DNA of 23,335 nucleotides from CADEFF01 sp964569315 (GTDB lineage: Bacteria; Pseudomonadota; Alphaproteobacteria; Dongiales; Dongiaceae), in assembly GCA_964569315.1 (NCBI GenBank), contig CAZMUZ010000054.1, positions 1-23,335 on the forward strand, written 5' to 3'. Made by a program: the position numbers and the translations under genes. The notes below the pieces were generated by a model. The model was not told the DNA's origin, ran no database searches, and saw nothing but the letters and a program-made list of their open reading frames with translations. Of the stretch, positions 15,130 through 22,866 are shown one piece after another (the first letter of the stretch is position 1; every line of letters begins with the position of its first letter).

Positions 15130-15480
15130 ATGAACGACCTCTCTCCTCCCGCGCCGGCTGTGGCGCTGACCGAAAGCGCGGCGCGGCGTGTCGCGGCGCT
15201 CGCCTCGGCCGAGGGCAACACCGCGCTGATGCTGCGGCTCGCGGTATCGGGCGGGGGCTGCGCGGGCTTCCAGTACGGCTTCTCGCTGGACGATTCGATG
15301 CAGGCCGACGACGCCGTGTTCGAGCGCGACGGGGTGAAGCTCGTGATCGACAACACGTCGCTGGAGCTGCTGGGCGGCAGCGAAATCGACTATGTCGAGG
15401 ATCTGGTCGGGTCCTATTTCAAGGTCACCAACCCCAACGCCAGCTCGTCCTGCGGCTGCGGCACCTCCTTCTCCGTCTGA
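15130..15480 (+). CDS. erpA: A-type iron-sulfur cluster carrier (ErpA/HesB family)
   Basis: Predicted 116-residue carrier that receives Fe-S clusters and inserts them into apo-enzymes. The three invariant cysteines are present: Cys44 in GGGCAGFQY, and Cys108 and Cys110 in the C-terminal SCGCGTSF. Length and the acidic central part (SLDDSMQADDAVFERDGVKLVIDN) match the ErpA subgroup better than IscA or SufA, since there are no isc or suf genes around. The start at 15130 follows an AAGGG-containing leader. It is divergent from dgt and driven by a TTGACA-16-TAGATT promoter. IlvD further along the window is a 2Fe-2S enzyme, but no direct link can be drawn. The symbol is likely but could be another A-type carrier. 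Confidence 0.9.
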   Translation: MNDLSPPAPAVALTESAARRVAALASAEGNTALMLRLAVSGGGCAGFQYGFSLDDSMQADDAVFERDGVKLVIDNTSLELLGGSEIDYVEDLVGSYFKVTNPNASSSCGCGTSFSV

Positions 15481-15545
15481 ACCGGGCCCCGGCCTGAACC
15501 GGAGCTGGCCGAATCGGGGCTGGCGCAGTCGCCGGTCGAATCTTC

Positions 15546-15551
15546 TATAGT
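15546..15551 (+). promoter_or_regulatory. Possible -10 box upstream of xthA
   Basis: TATAGT at 15546-15551 matches the -10 consensus at 5 of 6 positions, in the 134-nt gap between erpA and xthA. No convincing -35 element lies 16-18 nt upstream (the region reads GCGCAG), so this is a weak call. Confidence 0.25.
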
Positions 15552-15614
15552 GGCGACCGTCGCGCGCGATGTCGCGACCTGCGTCGCCTGCAATCCCGGA
15601 GATCCCGTCCCCCC

Positions 15615-16412
15615 GTGCCCCGCTTCGTGACCTGGAACGTCAACTCGATCAAGGCGCGCCTGACGAACGTGACCGACTGGGTCCGCGCGACCAAGCCGGA
15701 CGTGGTCATGCTGCAGGAGATCAAATGCACGGACGCGGAGTTCCCGCGCCAGCCCTTCGAGGATCTCGGCTACAACGTCGCGATCTGCGGCCAGAAGACC
15801 TACAACGGCGTCGCGATCCTCTCGCGCCATCCCATGACCGAGGAATGCCGCGCGCTCCCCGACGGCGAAGGCGACAGCCATGCGCGCTACATGGAGGCGC
15901 TTATCGAGCTGCCGGGCAAGGAGCGCCGCACCGTCGTGCGCGTGGCCTCGATCTACCTGCCGAACGGCAATCCCGCGCCCGGCGACAAATACGACTACAA
16001 GCTCGGCTGGATGGACCGGCTCCATCGCCATGCGCAAGCCCTGCTGGCGAACGAGGAGATCCTGGTGCTCGGCGGCGACTACAATGTCTGTCCGACCGAC
16101 ATGGACGTCTACGATCCCGAGGGATGGCGCAACGATGCGCTCTGCCTTCCGCAATCGCGCTCCAGGTTCCGCAAGATCCTGCATCTCGGCTACACCGACG
16201 CGATCCGCGCCCGCCATGCGGAGCCCGGACTCTACACCTTTTGGGACTATCAGGCCGGCGCCTGGCAGAAGGACCACGGCCTCCGCATCGACCATCTGCT
16301 GCTGTCGCCGCAGGCGGCCGACCGGCTCGTCGAGAGCGGCGTCGATCGCAAGCCGCGCGGCAAGGAGAAGCCCTCGGACCATGTTCCCGTCTGGTGCGAT
16401 CTCGAGGTCTGA
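15615..16412 (+). CDS. xthA: Exodeoxyribonuclease III
   Basis: Predicted 265-residue AP endonuclease/3'-5' exonuclease of base excision repair. Signature residues are visible: FVTWNVNSIKARL at the N terminus (Asn8), LQEIKC with the metal-binding Glu35, VLGGDYNVCPTDMDVY with the catalytic Asp-Asn pair, and the terminal PSDHVPVW with the Asp-His pair. The TYNGVAILS and GLRIDHLLLS blocks also fit. Length is typical. The start is GTG at 15615, giving MPRFVTWNVNS in line with family N termini; a later GTG would remove the first beta strand. The gene is 134 nt downstream of erpA and 97 nt upstream of the VOC gene, same strand. Confidence 0.96.
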   Translation: MPRFVTWNVNSIKARLTNVTDWVRATKPDVVMLQEIKCTDAEFPRQPFEDLGYNVAICGQKTYNGVAILSRHPMTEECRALPDGEGDSHARYMEALIELPGKERRTVVRVASIYLPNGNPAPGDKYDYKLGWMDRLHRHAQALLANEEILVLGGDYNVCPTDMDVYDPEGWRNDALCLPQSRSRFRKILHLGYTDAIRARHAEPGLYTFWDYQAGAWQKDHGLRIDHLLLSPQAADRLVESGVDRKPRGKEKPSDHVPVWCDLEV

Positions 16413-16509
16413 CGCCGGCGGCTTGACCGCCGTCGCCAATTCGGCATGCTCTCGTTCTTCCCGTGCGCTAGCCGAACCGCGAGGCACCTTTTCCCGGAAG
16501 GAGCCTCCG

Positions 16510-16893
16510 ATGCCCGAGCCCACCGTCGATCCCGCCCGTTGCATCCCCGTCCTCGCCTCGCTCGACATCCGCGAGAGCAGGGCTTTCTATGTCGAGAAGC
16601 TCGGCTTCGACGCCCAGATCTACGAGGCGCACGACTACCTCATCGTGAGGCGCGACGAGATGGAGATCCATTTCTGGCTCGCCACGGACCGCATCCATCC
16701 GGAACACACCTCCTGCTACATCCGCGGCGGCCAGATCGAGGCGCTCTACGCCGAGTTCAAGGCGCGCGGCGTGGAGAAGCTTTCCGGCTTTGCGGTGCGG
16801 CCCTGGAACATGAAGGAATTCTACATCCACGACCCGCACGGCAACCTGCTGCGCTTCGGCTGCCGTCCGGAAGAGGCCGCAGGCGATCGCTGA
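16510..16893 (+). CDS. VOC-family (glyoxalase/bleomycin-resistance fold) protein
   Basis: Predicted 127-residue single VOC module. It shows the paired beta-alpha-beta pattern: IPVLASLDIRESRAFYVEKLGFD (strand, helix, LGF), YLIVRRDEMEIHFWLA, then FAVRPWNMKEFYIHDPHGNLLRFG, the usual closing strand with D-P-x-G-N. The wording is closest to the bleomycin-resistance-like group, which binds small ligands without metal, so I would not assign a lactoylglutathione lyase activity. The ATG at 16510 has an excellent Shine-Dalgarno (GGAAGGAG, ending about 6 nt upstream). The same open frame continues upstream through xthA in a different frame but that part is not coding. It is convergent with the M81 gene, 37 nt apart. 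Confidence 0.88.
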   Translation: MPEPTVDPARCIPVLASLDIRESRAFYVEKLGFDAQIYEAHDYLIVRRDEMEIHFWLATDRIHPEHTSCYIRGGQIEALYAEFKARGVEKLSGFAVRPWNMKEFYIHDPHGNLLRFGCRPEEAAGDR

Positions 16894-16930
16894 AGGCATT
16901 GTCGGCTTGAACCCGGAGTCCCGCCTCCCG

Positions 16931-18430
16931 CTATGCCGCGAAGGCGGGGCCGAGCGGCATCAGTCGCAGCCCCTTCCGCAGATGGCGGAACGGCAGGACG
17001 AGATGATCTGCGGGATTGCCTCCCGGCGCGGCCGTGACCAGGATCTCCTCGGCGATCGGCTGGAAATCGGCGCGGAAATGCACCGAGCTCTTCAGCACGA
17101 GGATGCTCTGCGCCGCGGGCTCGATCCCGAGATGCCGGAACATCGACTGGTCGGCCGCCTGCTGCTTGTGGGTCGCCACGATGACCCGGACGCCCTCGTG
17201 GGCGAGCAGCGCCATCGGCCCGAGCTTCATCCGCGAGCCGAGATAGAAGGGCCCCGTCGCGGTGAAATTGCCGTCGCCGAGCCTCTCCACCGTGAACCGT
17301 CCGCGAAAGGGCGCGAAGCCCGGCACCGGTGTCTTGTTACCCACGGCGAGGTCGATGACGGCGCCCTCGCCCGCGCGATGCGCCGCCGCCGCCGCTTCCC
17401 CGTCCGCCACCAGCCCGAACACCGCGCCTTCGGCGCCGTTGCGGACCAGCGCCTCGAACATGCCCATGGTCTCGGCATTGGTGCCGGCGCCGGGATTATC
17501 CTGGGTGTCGGCGATGACGATGGGGCGCTTCGCCGTCCGGGCGCGCTCCATCGCATGGCGGACCGCGTCGTCGGGCTGCCAGATCCTGCCGGCAAAGGCG
17601 CTCTCGCTCGCCTCGATCCTGGCGGCGAGCCTGTCCGCCGCACGGTCGGCGGCGGCCTGGGTGGTCGCATAGGCCATGACGGCGGGGCCGCATTCCCGGA
17701 TATCGGCCGGCGGGAAACCGGGCGCGAAGGAAAGCGAGACGATCTCAGGATCGTTTTCCATCTCGCCCAGCAGCCGATAGATCGAGGCGGCCGGCTCGAT
17801 CATGGTGCATTGCCAGGAGAGCGGGATCAGGAACGGGATCTTCCGAAGCGCCTTGAAGCAGGGCGTCCCGGCGAGGAGCCGGTCGATCACCCTGGCCGAG
17901 CGCACGCCGGTATCGAACATGTCGATATGCGGATAGGTGCGGAAGGCGACCAGCGCGCTCGCATGGCGCACCATCGCCTCCGTGACGTTCGCATGGAGGT
18001 CGAGATTGGCCACGATCGGCATCCGCTCGCCGACCGCCGCGCGCATCCGCCGCAGCAGCTCGCCTTCGCCATCCTCGAAATGCTCCGCCACCATGGCGCC
18101 GTGGAGGTCGAGATAGATCGCGTCGAAGGGGCCCTTGCTCTTCGCGTCATCGAGCAGCATGCCGACGATCCGCTCATAGGCCTCGCGCTCGACATGGGCA
18201 AGCGGCGTCGCCGAGCACCAGGTCATCGGCACGAGCTCATGGCCTTCGGCTTGCGCCGTCCGGATCAGCCCCGCGACCGGAAGATTGATGCCCTGCACCG
18301 CCGCGAACAGATCCCCGCCGCGCGTCAGCGCCGGCCAGCCGTCCGCCATCGCAAAATGCTCGAACCGCGCCTTGGTGGGGGCGAAGGTGTTGGTCTCGTG
18401 AATGAAGCCGCCGATGCCGATACGCGCCAT
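16931..18430 (-). CDS. M81-family metallopeptidase (microcystinase C/MlrC-like)
   Basis: Predicted 499-residue cytosolic protein of the MlrC family. It starts MARIGIGGFIHETNTF, with the family's HETNTF block at residues 11-16, followed by DLHGAM (108-113), NLDLHANVT (142-150) and YPHIDM (166-171), the His/Asp-rich motifs that make the metal site. The C-terminal half has ADTQDNPGAGTNAETMG and the MlrC C-terminal domain. MlrC itself cleaves linear microcystin-derived peptides, but most family members in Alphaproteobacteria lie in peptide or amino-acid uptake settings and have no proven substrate. Here it follows ilvD by 75 nt on the same strand and no peptide transporter is near. GAAGAGAA precedes the ATG. 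Confidence 0.92.
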   Translation of the reverse strand: MARIGIGGFIHETNTFAPTKARFEHFAMADGWPALTRGGDLFAAVQGINLPVAGLIRTAQAEGHELVPMTWCSATPLAHVEREAYERIVGMLLDDAKSKGPFDAIYLDLHGAMVAEHFEDGEGELLRRMRAAVGERMPIVANLDLHANVTEAMVRHASALVAFRTYPHIDMFDTGVRSARVIDRLLAGTPCFKALRKIPFLIPLSWQCTMIEPAASIYRLLGEMENDPEIVSLSFAPGFPPADIRECGPAVMAYATTQAAADRAADRLAARIEASESAFAGRIWQPDDAVRHAMERARTAKRPIVIADTQDNPGAGTNAETMGMFEALVRNGAEGAVFGLVADGEAAAAAHRAGEGAVIDLAVGNKTPVPGFAPFRGRFTVERLGDGNFTATGPFYLGSRMKLGPMALLAHEGVRVIVATHKQQAADQSMFRHLGIEPAAQSILVLKSSVHFRADFQPIAEEILVTAAPGGNPADHLVLPFRHLRKGLRLMPLGPAFAA

Positions 18431-18505
18431 GTCGTTCTCTTCAACCCGCTCTTAATCTTGGAAGTCGAGCGCGGGACGGCCCTGGTCCGCCCCCCGCCTG
18501 TCGAT

Positions 18506-20227
18506 TCAGATATCGGCGAAAACGTGCGTCTCCGCCTTGCCGCCGGGATGGCAGACGGCGCCCTTCTCGGCGTCGCCGACGGTCTGCGCATAGCGCCAGA
18601 TCGCCCCCGCCTGATAGTCGTGGCGGCGCGGCTTCCAGCGCTTGCGACGCTCGGCGAGCTCCGCGTCGGTGAGCTTCACGGCGATCGTCCCCGCCTCGGC
18701 ATCGATCGCAATCGTATCGCCATCCTCCAGCAGCCCGATCGGGCCGCCGACCGCCGCCTCCGGCCCGACATGGCCGATGCAGAAACCGCGCGTCGCGCCC
18801 GAGAACCGGCCGTCGGTGATGAGTGCCACCTTGTCGCCCATGCCCTGCCCGTAGATCGCCGCGGTGGTCGCCAGCATCTCGCGCATGCCGGGACCGCCGC
18901 GCGGGCCCTCGTAGCGGATCACCAGCACCTCGCCTTCCTTGTAGTCGCGCCGCTCGACGGCCTTGAAGCAATCCTCCTCGCAATCGAAGCAGCGCGCCCG
19001 GCCGGTGAACTTCAACGTCTTCATCCCGGCGACCTTCACGATCGCGCCCTGCGGCGCGAGATTGCCCGTGAGCCCCACCACCCCGCCGGTCGGCGAGAGC
19101 GGATTGCTGGTCGGGCGGATCACGTCCTGGTTGGCCGGAAACGCGAAGTCCGCGAGATTCTCGGCGATGGTCCTGCCCGTGACGGTGATGCAGTCGCCAT
19201 GGAGATAGCCGCCGTCGAGCAGTGCCTTCATCAGCACCGGCACGCCGCCGACATCGAACATGTCCTTCGCGACATAGCGCCCGCCGGGCTTGAGGTCGCC
19301 GATATAGGGCGTCTTGCGGAAGATCGCGCAGACGTCGTGCAGGTCGAACTCGATGCCAGCCTCGTGCGCGATCGCCGGCAGATGCAGCCCCGCATTGGTC
19401 GAACCGCCCGACGCGGCGACGACCATCGCGGCATTCTCGAGCGACTTCCGGGTGACGATGTCGCGCGGGCGGAGATTCCGCGCGATCAGCTCCATCACCG
19501 TCTGGCCCGAAGCCTCCGCATAGGCATCTCGCGATTCGTAGGGCGCCGGCGCGCCGGCCGACCCCGGAATCGCAAGGCCGATCGCCTCCGAGACGCAGGC
19601 CATGGTGTTGGCGGTGAACTGCCCGCCGCAGGAGCCGGCGGACGGGCAAGCATGACATTCGAGCTCATGCAGCTCCTCGTCCGACATCTTGCCGGCGGAA
19701 TGCGAGCCGACCGCCTCGAACACATCCTGCACGGTCACGTCCTTGCCCTTGTGCCGCCCGGGAAGGATCGAGCCGCCATACATGAAGACGGAAGGAACAT
19801 TGAGGCGCACCATCGCCATCATCAGCGCGGGCAGCGATTTGTCGCAGCCGGCGAGCCCGACCAGCGCGTCGTAGCAATGGCCGCGCATGGTGAGCTCGAC
19901 GGAGTCGGCGATGACCTCGCGGCTGACGAGCGAGGATTTCATCCCGGCATGGCCCATGGCGATGCCGTCCGTCACGGTGATCGTGGTGAATTCGCGCGGC
20001 GTGCCGCCGGCGGCCTTCACGCCCTTCTTGACCGACTGCGCCTGCCGCCCGAGCGAGATGTTGCAGGGCGCCGCCTCGTTCCAGGTGGTCGCGACGCCGA
20101 CGAAAGGCTGCCCGATCTCCGCCTCCGTCATTCCCATGGCATAGTAGTAGGAGCGATGCGGCGCGCTCTGCGGTCCGATCGAGACGTGGCGGCTCGGCAG
20201 GCGGGACTTGTCGAAGCGGTTGCTCAT
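18506..20227 (-). CDS. ilvD: Dihydroxy-acid dehydratase
   Basis: Predicted 573-residue enzyme that dehydrates 2,3-dihydroxy-isovalerate and 2,3-dihydroxy-3-methylvalerate in valine, leucine and isoleucine synthesis. The three cluster-binding cysteines are in place: Cys55 (EAAPCNISL), Cys128 (GLAGCDKSLP, with the adjacent Lys129 typical for the metal site) and Cys200 (CPSAGSCGGQFTAN). The C-terminal part has ITDGRFSGATRGFCIGH and the GGPIGLLEDGDTIAID block, both diagnostic for IlvD/Edd. Length of about 570 fits the 2Fe-2S-type short group. AAAGGG lies about 10 nt upstream of the ATG. It is preceded by the exported unknown protein (66-nt gap) and followed by the M81 gene; other ilv genes are not in the window. 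IlvD-like sugar-acid dehydratases form related groups, so substrate is slightly uncertain. Confidence 0.92.
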   Translation of the reverse strand: MSNRFDKSRLPSRHVSIGPQSAPHRSYYYAMGMTEAEIGQPFVGVATTWNEAAPCNISLGRQAQSVKKGVKAAGGTPREFTTITVTDGIAMGHAGMKSSLVSREVIADSVELTMRGHCYDALVGLAGCDKSLPALMMAMVRLNVPSVFMYGGSILPGRHKGKDVTVQDVFEAVGSHSAGKMSDEELHELECHACPSAGSCGGQFTANTMACVSEAIGLAIPGSAGAPAPYESRDAYAEASGQTVMELIARNLRPRDIVTRKSLENAAMVVAASGGSTNAGLHLPAIAHEAGIEFDLHDVCAIFRKTPYIGDLKPGGRYVAKDMFDVGGVPVLMKALLDGGYLHGDCITVTGRTIAENLADFAFPANQDVIRPTSNPLSPTGGVVGLTGNLAPQGAIVKVAGMKTLKFTGRARCFDCEEDCFKAVERRDYKEGEVLVIRYEGPRGGPGMREMLATTAAIYGQGMGDKVALITDGRFSGATRGFCIGHVGPEAAVGGPIGLLEDGDTIAIDAEAGTIAVKLTDAELAERRKRWKPRRHDYQAGAIWRYAQTVGDAEKGAVCHPGGKAETHVFADI

Positions 20228-20293
20228 GGCGGCGTGCCCTTTTTGCGGGTCGGCGGTCCGTTGCGAGAGCTGAACGATACCGGTGCGCCGGGG

Positions 20294-20929
20294 CTATCTC
20301 CATAGACTTCGCGTCATGTCCGCAAGGCAGCGACGGGGCGCCGCGCAGCCGGCGTCGGACAGCGGATCGTAGGCTTCCTGGAGCAGGAGAATGCGGGCGA
20401 CCGGACTGGCGTCGGTGACGAAGAAGCTGAAGCTCGCCTTTCCGCCCTCCGGCACCCAGCCCCCCGAAAAGCCGAGCGCGTCGATCGGCTCGTCGGTAAG
20501 CTCGATCGAAGGGAACGCGCTCGACACATAGTCGCGGGCCGAGGAACCCTGGCCGAAGGAGAGCCCGTCCGTATAGGGGCTCGAATAGCGGTTCACCTCG
20601 CGCAGCTCGAGATGATATTGCAGCCAGGAACGGCCGCTGCGGTTGATCGCGATCTTGGTCATGGCGAAGCCGGTCACATGCTGCGTGCCGACGCGGTTGC
20701 CGAAGTCGGCATCGAGTCCATAGATCGTCAGGATCGCCGGGCCGGTATCGTCGATTTCCTCGACAACCACGAAGGGGTTGTCGCGGCTCCCCTCGCCCGT
20801 CACGTCGAGCAGCTTGAAGCCGCCGAGCTCGTCGCTGAAGGTGAGGCCCTCGACGGTGAGCGATGTTGCCGTCGCGGACGAGGCGACGGCAAGCGACAGC
20901 AGGAAGGCGACGCAGCCCGGCCGAAGCAT
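20294..20929 (-). CDS. Exported protein of unknown function
   Basis: I do not recognise this 211-residue protein. It starts MLRPGCVAFLLSLAVASSATA, a clear Sec signal peptide with a likely cut after ATA near residue 21. The mature part is rich in beta-type segments (TIYGLDADFGNRVG, WLQYHLELREVNRY, KASFSFFVTDAS) with no membrane helix, suggesting a small all-beta secreted or periplasmic protein. A CX5C pair (GCAAPRRC) near the C terminus could form a disulfide. The frame stays open upstream to 22375, but that part is antisense to the class V PLP gene and lacks coding sense. The ATG at 20929 has no Shine-Dalgarno; a -10-like GATAGT ends 7 nt upstream. It precedes ilvD on the same strand after 66 nt. 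Confidence 0.75.
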   Translation of the reverse strand: MLRPGCVAFLLSLAVASSATATSLTVEGLTFSDELGGFKLLDVTGEGSRDNPFVVVEEIDDTGPAILTIYGLDADFGNRVGTQHVTGFAMTKIAINRSGRSWLQYHLELREVNRYSSPYTDGLSFGQGSSARDYVSSAFPSIELTDEPIDALGFSGGWVPEGGKASFSFFVTDASPVARILLLQEAYDPLSDAGCAAPRRCLADMTRSLWR

Positions 20930-20935
20930 GACGCT

Positions 20936-20964
20936 ACTATCGGCAAGCGTGGCGCGCGGGTAAA
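20936..20964 (-). promoter_or_regulatory. Candidate promoter for the exported protein (TTTACC-17-GATAGT), possibly leaderless
   Basis: On the minus strand TTTACC (20964-20959) and GATAGT (20941-20936) are 17 nt apart, 4 of 6 matches each. The expected start lies at the A of the ATG at 20929. Confidence 0.35.
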
Positions 20965-20983
20965 GCGGCTTCCCGGGCCCGCC

Positions 20984-21013
20984 TTGACCCGTTCGGAGCC
21001 TCGACCCTACTGT
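20984..21013 (+). promoter_or_regulatory. Candidate promoter for the class V PLP gene (TTGACC-18-TACTGT)
   Basis: TTGACC (20984-20989; 5 of 6) is followed after 18 nt by TACTGT (21008-21013). The expected transcription start near 21020 gives a leader of about 27 nt to the TTG start at 21047 and only about 9 nt to the ATG at 21029. Confidence 0.4.
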
Positions 21014-21046
21014 CGCGCCGGTTGTGCAATGCCGCAGGGGGATGGG

Positions 21047-22276
21047 TTGACCGAGCTCGATGTCGATTTCGTGCGGCGGCAGTTTCCGCCGCTCGGCAAT
21101 GGCTGGATCATGCTGGAGAACGCGGGCGGCAGCTATGTGCCGCAGAGCGTCATCGACCGCACCGCCGCCTATATGCGCGAGCTGCAGATCCAGCCAGCCT
21201 GGGATTTCGGCCCCTCCTCCGAAGCGCTGCGGCGGATCACGGAAGGCCGCCGCCTGATGGCGGAGATGATCAATGCCGAGCCGGAGGAGGTGATCGTCGG
21301 TCCCTCCACCACGCTCAACATCTATCTTCTCGCCCAGGCGATCGGCCATTGGTTTACGCCCGGCGACGAGATCATCGTCACCGACCTCGACCATGAGGCG
21401 AATAACGGCGCCTGGCGCCGCCTCGCCCAGGACCGCAACCTGGTCTTGCGCGAATGGAAGATCGATCCGGCGAGCGGCGAGATCGAGGAAGCGAAGCTCG
21501 ATGCGCTGATCGGCCCGCGCACGAAGTTCCTCGCCGTCTCCCACTGCTCCAACATCGTCGGCAGCATCCAGGATATCGCCGGCATCGCGCGGAAGATCCA
21601 CGCGGCGGGCGGCCATATCATGGTGGACGGCGTCGCCTATGCGCCGCATCGCGCCGTGGATGTGAAGGCGCTCGATGTCGATTTCTACGCCGTGGGGCTC
21701 TACAAGCTGTTCGGTCCGCATCAGGCGTTGCTCTACGGCAAGCGCGAGCTGCTGCTCAAGGCCAAGGGGCAGAACCACTATTTCATCGGCGAGGACAACA
21801 TCCCGCTGAAGCTGCTGCCGGGCGGGGTGAACCACGAATTCGCCGCCGGCCTGGTCGGGCTCGCGGACTATTTCGAGCTCGTCTATCGCCACCATTTCCG
21901 GACGCCGGAGAACAGCTTCACGCGGCGCGTGCAGCGGGTTTACGAACTGTTCCAGCGCCATGAGGACAAGCTCGCCAACCGCGTGCTGGATTATCTGAAG
22001 ACGAAGCCGGGCGTTCGGATCATCGGACAGCAATCGGCAACGGGGCGCCGTGCGCCGACCGTCTCCTTCACCGTCGCGGGCCGCAACTCGCGCGAGCTGG
22101 CCGAAGCGCTCAACGCGGAGAAGATCGCCATCGGCTTCGGCGATTTCTACGCGAAGCGCTGCATCGAGGCGCTCGGCACTGCGGACCAGGAGGGCGTGGT
22201 CCGGATCGGCCTCGCCCACTACAACACGCTGGCGGAGGTGGATCGCACCATCGCCGCGCTCGAGAAGCTCATCTGA
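21047..22276 (+). CDS. Class V aminotransferase-fold PLP enzyme (cysteine desulfurase-like, VC1184-type)
   Basis: Predicted 409-residue PLP enzyme with a SufS/Csd-like fold. With a TTG start at 21047 it begins MTELDVDFVRRQFPPL, and ENAGGSYVPQSVID at residues 24-37 is the cofactor-domain entry typical of the VC1184-type subfamily. PLP contacts are seen: TDLDHEAN (His116), SHCSNIVGSIQDI, VDGVAYAPH (Asp194) and the Schiff-base lysine Lys220 in AVGLYKLFGPH. The loop where true desulfurases carry their persulfide Cys (HHCA) reads GDFYA here, with no Cys in the expected place, so sulfur transfer is doubtful. An ATG at 21029 is an alternative start; I prefer TTG because AGGGGG sits 7 nt before it and nothing precedes the ATG. 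A RidA gene follows after 43 nt. Fold sure; reaction unknown. Confidence 0.88.
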   Translation: MTELDVDFVRRQFPPLGNGWIMLENAGGSYVPQSVIDRTAAYMRELQIQPAWDFGPSSEALRRITEGRRLMAEMINAEPEEVIVGPSTTLNIYLLAQAIGHWFTPGDEIIVTDLDHEANNGAWRRLAQDRNLVLREWKIDPASGEIEEAKLDALIGPRTKFLAVSHCSNIVGSIQDIAGIARKIHAAGGHIMVDGVAYAPHRAVDVKALDVDFYAVGLYKLFGPHQALLYGKRELLLKAKGQNHYFIGEDNIPLKLLPGGVNHEFAAGLVGLADYFELVYRHHFRTPENSFTRRVQRVYELFQRHEDKLANRVLDYLKTKPGVRIIGQQSATGRRAPTVSFTVAGRNSRELAEALNAEKIAIGFGDFYAKRCIEALGTADQEGVVRIGLAHYNTLAEVDRTIAALEKLI

Positions 22277-22319
22277 TACGGCGCGAGCCGGTCTTCCCCC
22301 TTTCCTCAGCGAGGCAGCC

Positions 22320-22673
22320 ATGACCATCAAACGACTGGGCGACGTCAACAGCATCGCCGATGCGACGATCCACAACGGAGTGGCCTATCTCGCGGGCGAA
22401 GTCGCCGAGGACCCCGTGCCGAGCTCCGTCTACGAGCAGACCAGGAAGGTCCTGGCCCAGCTCGACGCGTCGCTGAAGAACGTCGGGTCGGACAAGACGC
22501 GCATCCTGCGGATGCAGATCTTCATCGCCGACATGTCCACCTTCGACGAGATGAACCGCGCCTACATGGAATGGGTGGCGCCCGGCCACGCACCCGCCCG
22601 GGCGACCGTCGAGGCGAAGCTCTACGACCCGCGCTGGGCGCTCGAGATCGTCACCACCGCCGCGGTGAAGTAA
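22320..22673 (+). CDS. RidA-family (YjgF/YER057c/UK114) enamine/imine deaminase
   Basis: Predicted 117-residue cytosolic protein. It has the chorismate-mutase-like RidA fold: an N-terminal strand pair with VAYLAGEVAED, a helix EQTRKVLAQLDASLKNVG typical of the family, RILRMQIFIADMSTFDEMN, and APARATVEAKL near residues 91-101 with Arg94 at the place of the catalytic arginine. RidA proteins hydrolyse reactive enamine/imine intermediates released by PLP enzymes. Being 43 nt downstream of a class V PLP enzyme on the same strand strongly suggests it clears a product of that enzyme. A GAGG precedes the ATG. Length is slightly shorter than E. coli RidA (about 128). The subgroup cannot be fixed without a tree. 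Confidence 0.9.
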   Translation: MTIKRLGDVNSIADATIHNGVAYLAGEVAEDPVPSSVYEQTRKVLAQLDASLKNVGSDKTRILRMQIFIADMSTFDEMNRAYMEWVAPGHAPARATVEAKLYDPRWALEIVTTAAVK

Positions 22674-22686
22674 CCGACCCTGCCGA

Positions 22687-22715
22687 CCTCATGGTTCGAC
22701 AGGCTCACCATGAGG
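22687..22715 (+). repeat. Repeat unit A1
   Basis: Stem CCTCATGGT / ACCATGAGG (9 bp, perfect) with the 11-nt loop TCGACAGGCTC. First copy, 14 nt after the RidA stop codon; identical to A3. Confidence 0.9.
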
Positions 22716-22762
22716 CGATGGGCTGAAAACCCGCAAGATCCCCGTGAGAAACTCCCGAGAAT

Positions 22763-22790
22763 CCTCATCCTGAGCCTGTCGAAGGATGAG
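22763..22790 (-). repeat. Repeat unit B1 (opposite orientation)
   Basis: Stem CTCATCCT / AGGATGAG (8 bp) with loop GAGCCTGTCGA, the exact reverse complement of the A loop. Relative to an inverted A unit the GG/CC pair in the stem is swapped to CC/GG, keeping pairing. Confidence 0.9.
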
Positions 22791-22802
22791 CGTCCGTATA
22801 GC

Positions 22803-22831
22803 CCTCATGGTTGGACAGGCTCTCCATGAGG
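22803..22831 (+). repeat. Repeat unit A2 (diverged)
   Basis: Outer stem CCTCATGG / CCATGAGG is perfect (8 bp). Two changes against A1 (C to G in the loop; A to T closing the loop) break the innermost pair and one loop base. Confidence 0.88.
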
Positions 22832-22866
22832 CGGCTGATAAGAACCCCGCTAGAAAACTCATGAAT

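Noticed and set aside
16894..16930. Terminator between the convergent VOC and M81 genes.
   Set aside because: I see no inverted repeat followed by a T-run in these 37 nt.
16907..20305. A 1132-codon open frame on the plus strand.
   Set aside because: It is antisense to ilvD and the M81 gene, and its translation is Arg/His/Asp-rich with no domain. High third-position GC removes stop codons on the opposite strand.
20930..22375. The N-terminal extension of the exported-protein frame, up to 693 codons.
   Set aside because: It is antisense to the class V PLP gene, lacks recognisable domains and would bury a clear signal peptide that begins at 20929.
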